A DNA stretch of 64,000 nt, from positions 1-64,000 of the forward strand of contig NZ_SOEE01000005.1 of NCBI RefSeq assembly GCF_004366035.1, in the 5' to 3' direction. Of the stretch, positions 8,312 to 17,711 are shown piece by piece. Every line of letters starts with the position of its first letter. The stretch's first letter is position 1. The notes beneath the pieces are model-generated. The model did no database searches. It was given only the letters and a program-made list of their open reading frames with translations, and was not told the origin of the DNA. Origin of the DNA: Cytobacillus oceanisediminis. Lineage in GTDB: Bacteria; Bacillota; Bacilli; Bacillales; Cytobacillaceae. A program made the position numbers and the translations under genes.

Positions 8312-10399
8312 ATGGCTGTTATAAAAAGAGGTTTTCTGATCCTGTTTTCAGCAATATTGGTTTTGGCCAGCTTTGCAGGTGTTCAAACTGCAAGTGCAGC
8401 TGATTCAGCTGAAAAGACAATCACGATCCTACATACAAATGATACTCATGCAAAAGTGGGGCCAAAAGATGGCGGTATGGGATTCGCGAAATTAGCGACT
8501 CTGGTAAAGGAACTGGAAGCCGATAACCCTAATACACTTTTGCTTGACGCCGGTGATACGCTGCATGGAACTCCTTTTGCAACTGTTGAAAAAGGAGAAA
8601 GCATTACTCAAATTATGAATAAGCTTGGATATGACGGCATGGCTGCGGGTAACCATGATTTCAACTATGGTTATGGGCGTTTATTAGAACTTACGGAAAT
8701 GCTTGAGTTCCCTGTTTTAAGTGCCAACGTTCGATACAAAAAAGACGACACTCGTCTTTTAAAGCCATATGAGGTTAGAGAAGTTGATGGAGTCAAAATC
8801 GGTATTTTTGGTTTATCCACTCCTGAAACTCATTTTAAAACAAACCCTAAGAATGTAGAAGGTTTAGACTTTACAGATCCTGTTAAAGAAGCAAAGGAAA
8901 TGGTTAAAGTCCTTAAGGAAACGGAGCAGGTTGATGTAGTAGTTGCTTTAACTCACCTTGGCATAGATGCTTCCAGCACAGATACATCTATCAAAGTGGC
9001 AGAAGGCGCTCCGGGAATTGACATAATTGTTGATGGACACAGCCACTCTACATTAGTAAATGGCCAAGAAGAAGGAGAAAACACTCTGATTGTAAGTGCA
9101 GGAGAACATACAAAAAACCTGGGTGTTGTTCAATTAACCTTTGATGCAGATAACAAATTGACTGATAAAAATGCTCGATTAATTACGCAGGAAGAAGCAG
9201 CAGATGTTGCTGAAGATTCTGATGTAAAAACACTAATCGAAAACATCAAAAAAGAGCAGGATGTAATTCTTTCCGAGAAAATCGGCACTACAGAAACACT
9301 GCTTGACGGTGTACGCGAGCATGTTCGTGCAGGAGAAACAAACCTTGGAAATCTATTAACTGATGCAATGATTGCAGCAACAGGTGCTGACGCTGCGATC
9401 ACAAACGGCGGCGGGATCCGCGATTCCATCCAAGCAGGAGATATTACAAAAGGTGACGTAGTAAACGTATTGCCTTTTGGTAACTTCCTTGTAACGAAAG
9501 AATTTACAGGTGAACAGATCAAGGCTGCGCTAGAGCATGGAACAAGCGATTACCCTAATGTTAAAGGCGCGTTCCCTCATGTAGCCGGAATGACTTTTGA
9601 GATTGATCTTAAAGCTGGAAAGGGCAACAGAGTAACAAACCTTACAATCGATAATAAACCAGTAGAACTAGCTAAAACCTATACAGTTGCAACAAATGAC
9701 TTTATGGCTGTAGGCGGCGACGATTACACAATGTTTGCTGATGGCCCGCTCGTTAATGAATACGGTGCGCTCGATGAAATCCTGATTGACTATATCAAGG
9801 AAAATAGCCCAATCAACGCTAAGATTGAAGGCCGTGTGGCAGCAGCTCTTCCATTTAACGATGTAAGCAAGACAGCTTGGTCAAGAATGTTTATCGCTGA
9901 TCTTTATTCAAAAGATTTAATTAAAGGTACTTCAGCCACAACATTTTCTCCAAAAGCTGAATTAACTCGTGTTCAATTTGCATCCATGCTAGTTCGAGCT
10001 TTAGATTTAAAAGCAACTGCAAAAACGCCATTCACTGATATCTCAAATTTCCCTAAGGAAATTCAAGATGAAATTGCAGCCGCATTTGAAGCTGGATTAG
10101 TTAAAGGTGTTAGTGCAAAAAAGTTTAACCCAAAAGCTTCCATTAAACGTTATGAAATGGCATTAATGCTTGAACGCGCTTATGAGTACAAAACAGAAGC
10201 TGACTACAAAGCGAAAGAAGATGCTCCTTTTACAGACATCTCTCACTTAACAGATGAAGCTAGAGAAGCTATTGCAGCAGCTTATGAACTTCAATTCGTT
10301 CAAGGGTACGGCCACAATGACTTCCGCCCTACTGGCAAAGCTTCCCGTGAAGAAGCTGCAAAAGTAACTTCTGTATTCCTGAATAAAGTTAATAATTAA
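8312..10399 (+). CDS. SLH-anchored 5'-nucleotidase / metallophosphoesterase
   Basis: This 695-aa protein has a signal peptide (cleavage near residue 29), a calcineurin-like metallophosphoesterase domain (HTNDTH near 41, DAGDTLHG near 89, GNHDFNYG near 116, DGHSHS near 243), a 5'-nucleotidase C-terminal domain (TNLGNLLTDAM near 345, NGGGIR), and three SLH modules at ~513-690 (PFTDIS..., VKGVS..., ASREEAAK). It is a UshA/YfkN-type enzyme that releases phosphate from extracellular nucleotides, held on the wall through SLH domains that bind pyruvylated polymer. ATG follows AGGAGGAG. It is a single-gene unit closed by a strong terminator. Confidence 0.93.
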   Translation: MAVIKRGFLILFSAILVLASFAGVQTASAADSAEKTITILHTNDTHAKVGPKDGGMGFAKLATLVKELEADNPNTLLLDAGDTLHGTPFATVEKGESITQIMNKLGYDGMAAGNHDFNYGYGRLLELTEMLEFPVLSANVRYKKDDTRLLKPYEVREVDGVKIGIFGLSTPETHFKTNPKNVEGLDFTDPVKEAKEMVKVLKETEQVDVVVALTHLGIDASSTDTSIKVAEGAPGIDIIVDGHSHSTLVNGQEEGENTLIVSAGEHTKNLGVVQLTFDADNKLTDKNARLITQEEAADVAEDSDVKTLIENIKKEQDVILSEKIGTTETLLDGVREHVRAGETNLGNLLTDAMIAATGADAAITNGGGIRDSIQAGDITKGDVVNVLPFGNFLVTKEFTGEQIKAALEHGTSDYPNVKGAFPHVAGMTFEIDLKAGKGNRVTNLTIDNKPVELAKTYTVATNDFMAVGGDDYTMFADGPLVNEYGALDEILIDYIKENSPINAKIEGRVAAALPFNDVSKTAWSRMFIADLYSKDLIKGTSATTFSPKAELTRVQFASMLVRALDLKATAKTPFTDISNFPKEIQDEIAAAFEAGLVKGVSAKKFNPKASIKRYEMALMLERAYEYKTEADYKAKEDAPFTDISHLTDEAREAIAAAYELQFVQGYGHNDFRPTGKASREEAAKVTSVFLNKVNN

Positions 10400-10400
10400 A

Positions 10401-10442
10401 AATAAAGCCTGCTTCTTTTTTTAAGAAGCAGGCTTTATTTTT
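10401..10442 (+). terminator. Strong intrinsic terminator after 5'-nucleotidase
   Basis: A perfect 17-bp stem (10401-10417 with 10423-10439) is followed by a T run. The sequence is symmetric enough to work in both directions. Confidence 0.9.
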
Positions 10443-10565
10443 TTGGACTTTACTTAATGTTTCATTAAATGCTTATTTGACTTGGATTTTCAATTCTTAA
10501 CAAACAAGTAAAGTACAATTAACAATTGAATGATATGCTCTAAAAAAAGGTTAGGAGTGATACAA

Positions 10566-10712
10566 ATGGTCAAACAATTAAAGATTGAATGGCATAAGTT
10601 ATGGTTTATTACGTATAACACACTCTTAGGCTCTACATCATCTTCTATTCTGTTAGTAACATTTTATAAGAAATCCAAATATCACTCATCGAAACTCTTA
10701 CAGCTTTTATAG
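10566..10712 (+). CDS. Small 48-aa protein, paralogue of the one at 6564
   Basis: The ATG at 10566 has GGAGTGATACAA ahead of it and gives 48 residues. It shares KIEWHKLWFIT, GSTSS, KKSKYHSSKL and LLQLL with the minus-strand ORF at 6564-6710, with the same length. A short perfect inverted repeat (10700-10716) overlaps the stop codon. An upstream in-frame start at 10530 lacks a ribosome site and is not favoured. Function unknown; the two copies flank the deacetylase and 5'-nucleotidase genes. Confidence 0.7.
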   Translation: MVKQLKIEWHKLWFITYNTLLGSTSSSILLVTFYKKSKYHSSKLLQLL

Positions 10713-10836
10713 CTGTTTAGATTAACTTTCCTGCGAAAACAGCCAAACAGACAATCACCCCAGTACAGGCATCAAGAAATTCCATCACTCCTGCTTACTT
10801 AGCAAATGTCTAAATACAAGTTAAATCCTGGAGAAA

Positions 10837-10980
10837 TTATTGGTCATCATTCAATTTCCAGATATGATGGTGATGCACGACATCATTAAAATCGTAGTCG
10901 TACTCCTCTTCAGTAATTTCTTCACTCAGCGCTTCATTAATATCAAAACTTTTCATAATCCGCTCAATAATATTTTTCAT
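10837..10980 (-). CDS. Small acidic 47-aa hypothetical protein
   Basis: A minus-strand ORF starts at ATG 10980 with AGAGG six bases ahead and encodes 47 residues rich in acidic side chains (EEITEEEYDYD) followed by a VHHHHIW histidine cluster. I do not recognise the family. A good ribosome site and biased composition support it; its shortness keeps the confidence modest. Confidence 0.45.
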   Translation of the reverse strand: MKNIIERIMKSFDINEALSEEITEEEYDYDFNDVVHHHHIWKLNDDQ

Positions 10981-11135
10981 ACAAAACCTCTGGGCTTTTT
11001 TATAGAATTATTGCCCAATTCCTTAGGATTTATATCTAAATAAAAAGAGATCCAAGAGTAAATACGCGAATATTAATATCACACAAGAATAATTCCTTAA
11101 CTAATTAACACTTCGACTGAGCTTGCCTGTTTTTT

Positions 11136-11151
11136 AATCAAACGTTTGATT
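11136..11151. promoter_or_regulatory. Perfect 16-bp palindrome, candidate operator
   Basis: AATCAAACGTTTGATT is a perfect palindrome in non-coding DNA. A variant with arms of 11 bp occurs at 17966-17990. The form resembles a dimeric repressor site (TetR-like spacing); no adjacent regulator gene is present, so the binder is unknown. Confidence 0.45.
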
Positions 11152-11207
11152 GATATTTTACATTACGTATAGGCTATAAATGAACAGTGGACCCCAAAGA
11201 TATTAAT

Positions 11208-11465
11208 CTACTGAAATGCATTTCCAAGTGCTACTATGAAATTAATAATGAACCATACACCAAACCCAATATAAAACAAGGTCATGCATTTAATTAGTTT
11301 ACTAAAACCTTTAATGATAACCATGATGACCATATAAAAGAACAGAGATATTAAGAGGGGATTTTTCCAGTATCCAGCATTCAAAGAATATTTGTATAGG
11401 AAATAAAGAGAAGAAATAAACCAAATTATAAGACTAACATTGTAGATTATCTTTTTGATTTTCAT
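11208..11465 (-). CDS. Small membrane protein, 85 aa
   Basis: The start at 11465 is favoured because GAAGGGA lies about eight bases ahead; the longer form from 11483 has no such site. The protein is hydrophobic with three likely membrane helices (roughly residues 8-25, 35-52 and 60-80) and basic residues at the N terminus. No family recognised. It stands alone. Confidence 0.6.
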   Translation of the reverse strand: MKIKKIIYNVSLIIWFISSLYFLYKYSLNAGYWKNPLLISLFFYMVIMVIIKGFSKLIKCMTLFYIGFGVWFIINFIVALGNAFQ

Positions 11466-11957
11466 AAAATTATTTCCCTTCAAATTAAAGTAAAATCAAA
11501 TTGTTGCTTATAATATTTAAATGACTCTCAGTGTTTGACTAATTCCACAGTATCGATCCCATCGCACCTGCATATGGCTGTGTCATCCCTACAGAAATTT
11601 TCGGACAGGATAAATAAATTCACGGGTCAAATTCCACCAATTATCATTCGAAATCTCTTCCTTAATATCGTCAGGACTTTGGACTTATGTAGATTGAGAA
11701 GTGATCACTAACTTTTCCCCTTGCTACTATACCATTATTGTAAATTGCCAAATAAAAAAATGAAAGGAAGCATTAAAAGATTCGAACATGGAATGAACCC
11801 TTTGAAAAACAGCCACCTCAACAAAGGATGACTGTTTGCTATGTATTATACTTTGCTGGCTAAGATGGTGACCATTGCACTAAAAAGAAAGGTAAGAAAC
11901 AAAAAAGATATATAAAGCACCTTTCTCTTTATTCTCTATATTTCCCTCAGCAGTGAT
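11466..11957. other. Gene-poor stretch
   Basis: About 490 bases with stops in all frames. No ORF with a ribosome site, no hairpin with a T run and no repeat stood out. Probably decayed or non-coding DNA. Confidence 0.5.
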
Positions 11958-12312
11958 TCAGATAGATTTCGACATAAAATAATCTTCCATCCCTTGAAAA
12001 AACAGCTGGAGAATTTCGGTCAAGACTACAATAGAAAAAGCAGCCAGGCCAGAAAAAATCTTATTTCTTTTCAGTAAAAACAACGCATTTGTTAGAATGA
12101 AGAAGACATAAGCATGCCAGTTTTCATAGCAGGAATGCTAGAGACGGGCTTTCAGGCATCGCATGAAACAGATCGGCAAAAGACGATTTAGCGTCCCAAT
12201 TAAAATGAATAATCCCATGCTCTAAAAAGCTCTCCAAACTAGCTGAGGAAGTACTTATGAAAATAACTGTGCACCAAAATAATAAAACAATCTCCCCGTC
12301 TCCTCCTTCCAT
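11958..12312 (-). pseudogene. Remnant of a small membrane protein gene (possibly VanZ-like)
   Basis: A 62-codon frame from 12312 stops at 12124, and the next frame carries a hydrophobic continuation beginning ENWHAYVFFILTNAL and containing TEILQLFFQG before a TGA at 11958. That second frame has no start of its own near its beginning, which suggests one gene with a frameshift near 12126. The TEILQLF pattern recalls the VanZ family, but the match is weak and by eye only. Confidence 0.3.
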
Positions 12313-12374
12313 ACATTCTTGCCTTCGCGAGGGGTTGTATACAGAATTGGAACTTTAATAGTATAGGTAAGTAC

Positions 12375-12401
12375 AAAAGACGGGCTTTGCCCGTCTTTTG
12401 C
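12375..12401. terminator. Bidirectional terminator
   Basis: AAAAGACGGGC and GCCCGTCTTTT pair with a three-base loop; A and T runs on both sides suit both strands. Confidence 0.8.
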
Positions 12402-12427
12402 TATTTTTCAGCAGCCATGTTTGAATA

Positions 12428-12468
12428 ACAAAAGCCCTGCGAAGACGATCCTCTTCACAGGGCTTTGC
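12428..12468 (-). terminator. Terminator of the LRR surface protein gene
   Basis: A stem of AAAGCCCTG with CAGGGCTTT plus inner GAAG/CTTC pairing lies just downstream of the minus-strand stop at 12478. Confidence 0.7.
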
Positions 12469-12477
12469 GGTAAATTC

Positions 12478-15400
12478 TTATACTTTTTTTCTTCTCTGAG
12501 TGTAAATAAATAATATTGAAGCTGCCAGCAATGTCAGTAGACCCATGGCTAATAAATTATAATGGTTCGTTGCAGTATTAGGCAGCTTACTTCCACTTGC
12601 TGCTTTCTTTTCTTTAGCTGCAGTAGTTTTCACTTTATCAGCTGGCTTTGGATCTGACTTGCCGCCTGAAGCTGGCGTTTTTCCTGGAACAGGGGTATTA
12701 TCTGAATCTCCATCCTCTTCAGGGTCTTCTCCAGGATCTTCTCCAGGCTGTTCTTCACGATCTGTAACTACATTTTCGGATGCCTGAGCAATAACCATTC
12801 CTTCATCATTCAGAGCTTCGACCATGATGCGATAGCTCGTATCGGGTAATAATTCTTCAAAAAGATAGCTGCTGCTTTCAGAATCCAGGGAATCCATATA
12901 CTCACCATCTAAGTAGACATCATAGCCGGAAATCTCCTCTTCTCCTTCGTATGTCCAAAAAGCTTCAATTGAGTCTTTATCTGTTTTCATATCGGTAAAG
13001 TAGAAGTCTTCACTTGCTGTCCATACATATTCCCAGGCATAATCAACTGGTTCCTCTCCAGCATAGGCTTCCAAGGTAATCTCATATGGTGTTCCTGGCT
13101 CCAATCCTTCAAAGGTATAGCTTGTTTTAGAGGAATCCACTTCATCAACCAACTCTCCGTTTAAATAGATACGGTAGCTACTGATGTCTTCTTCCCCTTC
13201 ATATATCCACGATGTTTCAATCGAAGTGCTGGTTGTATCTATCCAATCGAAATATAAATGTCCTTCTTCACTGTAATTTCCGTATTCAACATACACACCT
13301 TTTGCTTCAAGCTCTTCAATCACACGCATGGCTTGTGATCCTTCAGATAGGTCGAGCAGGTCATTGTTATAGAGACTTACATATTCCAGATGCGGCAGCT
13401 CCAGCAGGACCGTAATATCCGTGATTGGCAGCTCATTTGCACTAAGCATAATCAAATTCTTCAAATCGGCCAGAGGGCTTAAATCCTCAATATTGTTGCC
13501 ATCAATACTCAAAAACTGCAGTGCGCCTAATGATTTAGCCCACTTAAGTTCCGTGATGTCAGTATAAGCGACATTTAGAGCCATAAGATTGAGGCTGCCT
13601 AAAGCAGACAGATCTGATACTGGATTATGGCTAACTTCAAGCGCCTGAAGATTTTGGAGACTTTCAATTCCCTTTAAGTCAGTCAGGCTATTATCATCCA
13701 AGACCAGATACTCAAGCTTTGTCAGTTTCGATAGATTAGGGATTGAGGTCAATCCATTTGAAGACAGGAAAAGGTAATTCAAATTCACAAGCTGATTTAA
13801 TGGCGAATAATCCTTGATATTCGTATTTGATAAAAACAGAGTGTTCAAGTTGTTCAAAGAATCAAGCGGCTTCAAGCTTGAAATCGGATTATCATCCAAA
13901 TCAAGTTCACTCAGCTTAATAAGACTGCTAAGCGGAGTCAGATCACTGATCTCGTTCCCCCATAAAGAGAGAGACTCAAGATTTACAGCTTTTTCAATGC
14001 CTGACAGATCTTTGATAGATGCTGCACCAAGATCAAGATTAGTGAGATCAATCAGATCACTCTCTTGTACATCCCTGACAATTCCCAAAGAGTCCTTGAT
14101 GGCCTTTTCCAAGTTTTTATCTTTGAAAGTAATGACTTTGCCGGAAGGCGGCTTCTTGGTCGTCACATCCAGTGATGCTCTTCCAATCAGTTTTCCATTT
14201 TCATACGCTTTTACCTTAAAGGTGTATGTGGTATCAGGTTTAAGATTTTCAATGATTTTTGATGTGGTATCTCCTGACAGCTCCTCTTCTTTCTCATCAA
14301 ACATGAACACATATTGATCCGGATAAGAATAGTCCTCCTCATCCTCTGTCCAATAACCCCATTCAAGTCCAATTCTTGACTCGTTTACAAAGATTGGGTA
14401 AATTTCGAGATTCACATTTTCCTGTAAATCATGATAGACCTCAACACCTTTGGCTTCTAAAGCCTCTATTACCGCCAGGGTTGGAGCATGTTCTTCTATT
14501 TGCAGATTTCCATATAGATAAACAACCTGCAATTTTGACAGATCTTTTAAGAATGTAAAGTCATTAATATCGGTGTAGGATAAATCAAGATTGGCTACAT
14601 TTAACAAGTTGGTTAAAGCACTTGCTTCCGCAATCGGATTGTCTCCAATATCCAGGATAATCAGTTTTTTCAAGCCGGCTAGTGGAGTTAAGTCCTGGAT
14701 CTGGTTGCCGTATATCACCAAGTGATCCAGATTAAGAGCATCTTCAAGTCCCTCTAGTGACTCAATGTTCATATTTGGTGCAGCAAGAGAAGTTAATCGT
14801 TCCAGGTCGCTTTTATAGAGTTCGCGTTTCAGCCCTAGCTCCCCCTGAATGGCAAGAAGCAGGTTTTCATCGGCGATGGCTGTCTTTTCACCCTGGGGGG
14901 CAGAGAGTGTTGTAAAAGAATGCACCTGGTTTGCAAGAGCCTTGCCGTCTTTTAGGGCTTCGACTTTAATTTCATAAGGAGCTGAGGCATTAAGTCCTGA
15001 TAAATGATATTCATATACCCCGCCGTCTAACGTTTTTTCCAGTTTTCCATTCACATATAGTTTGTACTCTTCTACCGTATCGCGATTATACATTCCCCAT
15101 GAAATCTGCGCGGATGATTCTGTGATCCGGTAAGCTGTCAATAAAAATGAAGAATCTTCATCAAGTGTTTCAACAGTGACTCCCTTCGAAGCCAGTGTCT
15201 CAAAAACGGATGAAGTTCCTAAATCCAGGTCCAGATAACCCGCTTCCACCTTTTCCAATTGCGGCAAAAATAAAAGTACTTCAATATTGGAAACAGGCAA
15301 AGACAATAATTTCACGGAAGTCAGTTTGCTTAGTTCCTTCAGAACAGAAATGTCTGAAACAGAAATGTTTTCAATTTTTATTGTATTTAAATTCACTGCA

Positions 15401-16098
15401 TTTTCGAGCCCTTTTAGACTGGGAATATCACCATAGCTGTTATTGATCTCAAGCGAGGTTATACCAGCTAGGTCATCCTTTAAAATGGCCCCTTCTGCTT
15501 TCCCGATTGCGAACCGGATCAACTTCTCTAAATTGGCATCTTCAAAAGAAACCTCTGCCTCTTCAGCTGGCACTTCAGCTTTTTCCTGCTCACCGTTAGC
15601 TTCATCTGAATTTCCTGTTTTTTCTTCACTTTCGCCAGTATTGGAAGGCTGCTCAGAAGCTGGCTGAGAATCATCGGCATCCTTTTCAGTCAGGTCTTCA
15701 TCACTTTCCTTCACCTCAGCGACTTTGACCTCCTTCGAGTCACTCACAGCCTGATCTTCTGCCTTCTTGACTGCATATGTATATGGATGATCTGATTGAA
15801 TATCAGCATCGATATACTCATATTCCTTTATTACCTTTTCATCCAGGTTTGAAGTTGATTGTAATTTTGCACTAATGGATGTTTCCTGGGAGTTTTTGAT
15901 GATAAAGAATGTTTCCTCGGCATCTGTCTCAGACAGGGTTTTCCACTTTAGAATGACCTGCCCTTCTTGATAGGTTGGATCCAGCAGCTCAATGGCAGTC
16001 GAAGGATTCTTGCTTTCTTCTGCGTTGGCAGCCGGACTGAAAAATGAGAAAATCATGGTTAAAACAACTGCTAAATGTAACCACTTTCTTTTTGGCAT
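12478..16098 (-). CDS. Large LPNTA-anchored surface protein with leucine-rich repeats and Fn3-like domains
   Basis: This 1206-aa protein has a signal peptide (to about residue 27), an acidic Asp/Glu/Ser-rich spacer (~130-185), blocks of SDS22/internalin-type 22-residue LRRs (for example LTPLSSLIKLSELDLDDNPI) and several Fn3-like domains with a repeated pattern of YxxYxxGE, YxFExLxPxTxYxIxVEA. The C terminus has a proline/acidic/lysine linker, LPNTA, a membrane helix and RRKKV. LPNTA is the class D sortase motif, and a class D sortase gene lies divergently at 16223. The ATG at 16098 has GGGAG eight bases upstream. Likely role: covalently wall-attached adhesin or binding protein; the ligand is unknown. 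Confidence 0.9.
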   Translation of the reverse strand: MPKRKWLHLAVVLTMIFSFFSPAANAEESKNPSTAIELLDPTYQEGQVILKWKTLSETDAEETFFIIKNSQETSISAKLQSTSNLDEKVIKEYEYIDADIQSDHPYTYAVKKAEDQAVSDSKEVKVAEVKESDEDLTEKDADDSQPASEQPSNTGESEEKTGNSDEANGEQEKAEVPAEEAEVSFEDANLEKLIRFAIGKAEGAILKDDLAGITSLEINNSYGDIPSLKGLENAVNLNTIKIENISVSDISVLKELSKLTSVKLLSLPVSNIEVLLFLPQLEKVEAGYLDLDLGTSSVFETLASKGVTVETLDEDSSFLLTAYRITESSAQISWGMYNRDTVEEYKLYVNGKLEKTLDGGVYEYHLSGLNASAPYEIKVEALKDGKALANQVHSFTTLSAPQGEKTAIADENLLLAIQGELGLKRELYKSDLERLTSLAAPNMNIESLEGLEDALNLDHLVIYGNQIQDLTPLAGLKKLIILDIGDNPIAEASALTNLLNVANLDLSYTDINDFTFLKDLSKLQVVYLYGNLQIEEHAPTLAVIEALEAKGVEVYHDLQENVNLEIYPIFVNESRIGLEWGYWTEDEEDYSYPDQYVFMFDEKEEELSGDTTSKIIENLKPDTTYTFKVKAYENGKLIGRASLDVTTKKPPSGKVITFKDKNLEKAIKDSLGIVRDVQESDLIDLTNLDLGAASIKDLSGIEKAVNLESLSLWGNEISDLTPLSSLIKLSELDLDDNPISSLKPLDSLNNLNTLFLSNTNIKDYSPLNQLVNLNYLFLSSNGLTSIPNLSKLTKLEYLVLDDNSLTDLKGIESLQNLQALEVSHNPVSDLSALGSLNLMALNVAYTDITELKWAKSLGALQFLSIDGNNIEDLSPLADLKNLIMLSANELPITDITVLLELPHLEYVSLYNNDLLDLSEGSQAMRVIEELEAKGVYVEYGNYSEEGHLYFDWIDTTSTSIETSWIYEGEEDISSYRIYLNGELVDEVDSSKTSYTFEGLEPGTPYEITLEAYAGEEPVDYAWEYVWTASEDFYFTDMKTDKDSIEAFWTYEGEEEISGYDVYLDGEYMDSLDSESSSYLFEELLPDTSYRIMVEALNDEGMVIAQASENVVTDREEQPGEDPGEDPEEDGDSDNTPVPGKTPASGGKSDPKPADKVKTTAAKEKKAASGSKLPNTATNHYNLLAMGLLTLLAASILFIYTQRRKKV

Positions 16099-16222
16099 TC
16101 TCACTGCTCCCTTTAATGTAAAATTTTACTATTTCTATTTATATATGAAATATATACTATAAATAGGAAGCTGTATATCGCGATTTTTGTCGTAAAAAAT
16201 ATATTTTTTAAGGGTGATAGAG

Positions 16223-16777
16223 TTGAAATATGCGGTCCTATTTTTACTGCTCGCAGGATCTGTTCTAACAGGCTATTCATTATGGCAGATACGTGATTCA
16301 CATGTTCAGACGGAGGAAAAAAAAGAAGAAGCAATGGAGATTTTAGAAGCTTCAAAAACTGAACCCATCAGTTTGGATTTTCAGCCGAACGAGACAATTG
16401 GCCTGCTCACCGTTCCAAAGCTGCAAAAGGACATCCCCATTATCGAAGGAACGGATGAGGAGCAGCTTGCAGTCGGTGTGGGGCATTACCCCGGAACGGC
16501 ATTTCCCACCCAAAAGGATCAGATTGTGCTGTCCGGGCATCGTGATACAGTCTTCCGGCAATTTGATCAATTGGAGTTAGGAGATATCTTCACTGTAAAA
16601 CTCCCTTATGGAGAGTTTTCCTATGAAATTTATGATACGAAAATAGTCGATGCAGATGACCGCACAATTATAAGACGCACAGCTCCCGATGAGATCCTGA
16701 CTGTAACAACCTGCTATCCCTTCAGCTACCTTGGCGATGCACCCCAAAGATTTATTTTTTATGCGAAACCCCTATAA
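16223..16777 (+). CDS. Class D sortase, partner of the divergent LRR protein
   Basis: A 184-aa transpeptidase with an N-terminal membrane anchor (~3-22). The catalytic triad is visible: SGHRDT (His ~106), TTCYPF (Cys ~164) and APQRF (Arg ~176). Class D members recognise LPNTA-type signals (established for Bacillus anthracis SrtC). TTG at 16223 is chosen because AAGGGTG sits six bases ahead; the GTG at 16214 overlaps that site. It is transcribed away from the LPNTA substrate gene, so the pair shares an intergenic promoter region of ~120 bp. Confidence 0.9.
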   Translation: MKYAVLFLLLAGSVLTGYSLWQIRDSHVQTEEKKEEAMEILEASKTEPISLDFQPNETIGLLTVPKLQKDIPIIEGTDEEQLAVGVGHYPGTAFPTQKDQIVLSGHRDTVFRQFDQLELGDIFTVKLPYGEFSYEIYDTKIVDADDRTIIRRTAPDEILTVTTCYPFSYLGDAPQRFIFYAKPL

Positions 16778-16794
16778 TACTAGCAATCACACAG

Positions 16795-16822
16795 AGAACA
16801 CCCAAATAAGGTGTTCTTTTTT
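16795..16822 (+). terminator. Terminator after class D sortase
   Basis: AGAACACC pairs with GGTGTTCT and is followed by a T run. Confidence 0.85.
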
Positions 16823-16917
16823 CTGTATTTCATCAATATTGTACTGATCCACATATTCTCAGCACCTTTTCTCATTTATCCACCCACACCCGAATAGGAT
16901 AATAGTAAACAAACTAT

Positions 16918-17409
16918 ATGCGTAAAAGGAGCGTTATCCATGGGATCAAAAAGACATCAGCAGAATACAATCCTAAAAATGATTTTGGGCTCATTGTGGC
17001 GGTTATGATCCTGTTTGCTTTCAAACTCCTATTCTCATCATCTGAGAAGGGATCGAAAGACCTCGCTGAAGAATTCTATTCATATGAACAAAAGGGAGAA
17101 TTCTCCTCCTCATGGGAGCTCTTTCACTCCAATATGAAGAAGAAATTTTCAAAAGGACACTATATCCAGGACCGCGCCTACGTTTTTATGAATCATTTTG
17201 GTGTAGATACTTTTACATATACTCTAGGCAATCCCGAAAAGCTTAAATCCTGGAGAATGTCCAAGGAGGACACTGCTATCAAGGAAGTTTACAAGCTTAC
17301 TGTCATCCAAACGTTCAAAGGGAAATATGGTAATTTTGATATCGAACAGGACATCTTTGTGGGGAAAGAAAAAGATGAATGGGCAATTCTGTGGGATTAT
17401 AATAAGTGA
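16918..17409 (+). CDS. Membrane-anchored hypothetical protein, start region doubtful
   Basis: A 163-aa ORF with one membrane segment (~27-42, LIVAVMILFAFKLLF) and an extracellular alpha/beta domain of unknown type. The listed ATG has no ribosome site. An AAAAGGAG lies inside it, eight bases ahead of an ATG at 16940 in another frame; that frame would join this ORF if the run of five A at 16948-16952 had one more A. So the true N terminus may be MGSKKTSAEY with a one-base deletion, or expression may rely on slippage. Family not recognised. Confidence 0.6.
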   Translation: MRKRSVIHGIKKTSAEYNPKNDFGLIVAVMILFAFKLLFSSSEKGSKDLAEEFYSYEQKGEFSSSWELFHSNMKKKFSKGHYIQDRAYVFMNHFGVDTFTYTLGNPEKLKSWRMSKEDTAIKEVYKLTVIQTFKGKYGNFDIEQDIFVGKEKDEWAILWDYNK

Positions 17410-17495
17410 CTATAACAATGAGCAGCTAAGCTAAGATCTAACCCCTAAACTCAAATACTTCTACAAAACTAATCGGTCTCAATTGTGTTCTTTTT

Positions 17496-17711
17496 TTACT
17501 GCATGGCAGCTGTTCTTTTGGACACTTTAAATAGATTGTCGAGGCATTCTTTCTTAATTCTTTCGTGGCAGATGAAGTCATGGCGGATTTCTTTTTCCAG
17601 CTTTGATACGATTTCTTTAATATGTTTTTCTTTATTTTTTAATTTTTTATTCGTAAGATGCGTATCAATCTTTTGTTCAAAATATTCTACTGTTCCAAAT
17701 AAAGGTCTCAT
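17496..17711 (-). CDS. Small lysine-rich helical protein, 71 aa
   Basis: ATG 17711 is preceded by AGAGGTGA at good spacing. The product is highly charged and predicted mostly helical (KNKEKHIKEIVSKLEKEI), with no signal peptide. I do not recognise the family. Confidence 0.55.
   Translation of the reverse strand: MRPLFGTVEYFEQKIDTHLTNKKLKNKEKHIKEIVSKLEKEIRHDFICHERIKKECLDNLFKVSKRTAAMQ

Noticed and set aside
13814..14317. Plus-strand 167-codon frame inside the LRR protein gene
   Set aside because: It is antisense to a well-supported CDS, has no ribosome site and owes its length to the repeat composition.
12478..16098. Internal DNA repeats as a mobile or phase-variable element
   Set aside because: The periodicity is explained by protein-level LRR and Fn3 repeats that have diverged in DNA sequence.
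16113..16355. Minus-strand 80-codon frame over the sortase start
   Set aside because: Overlaps the sortase N terminus and the shared promoter; no ribosome site or family pattern.
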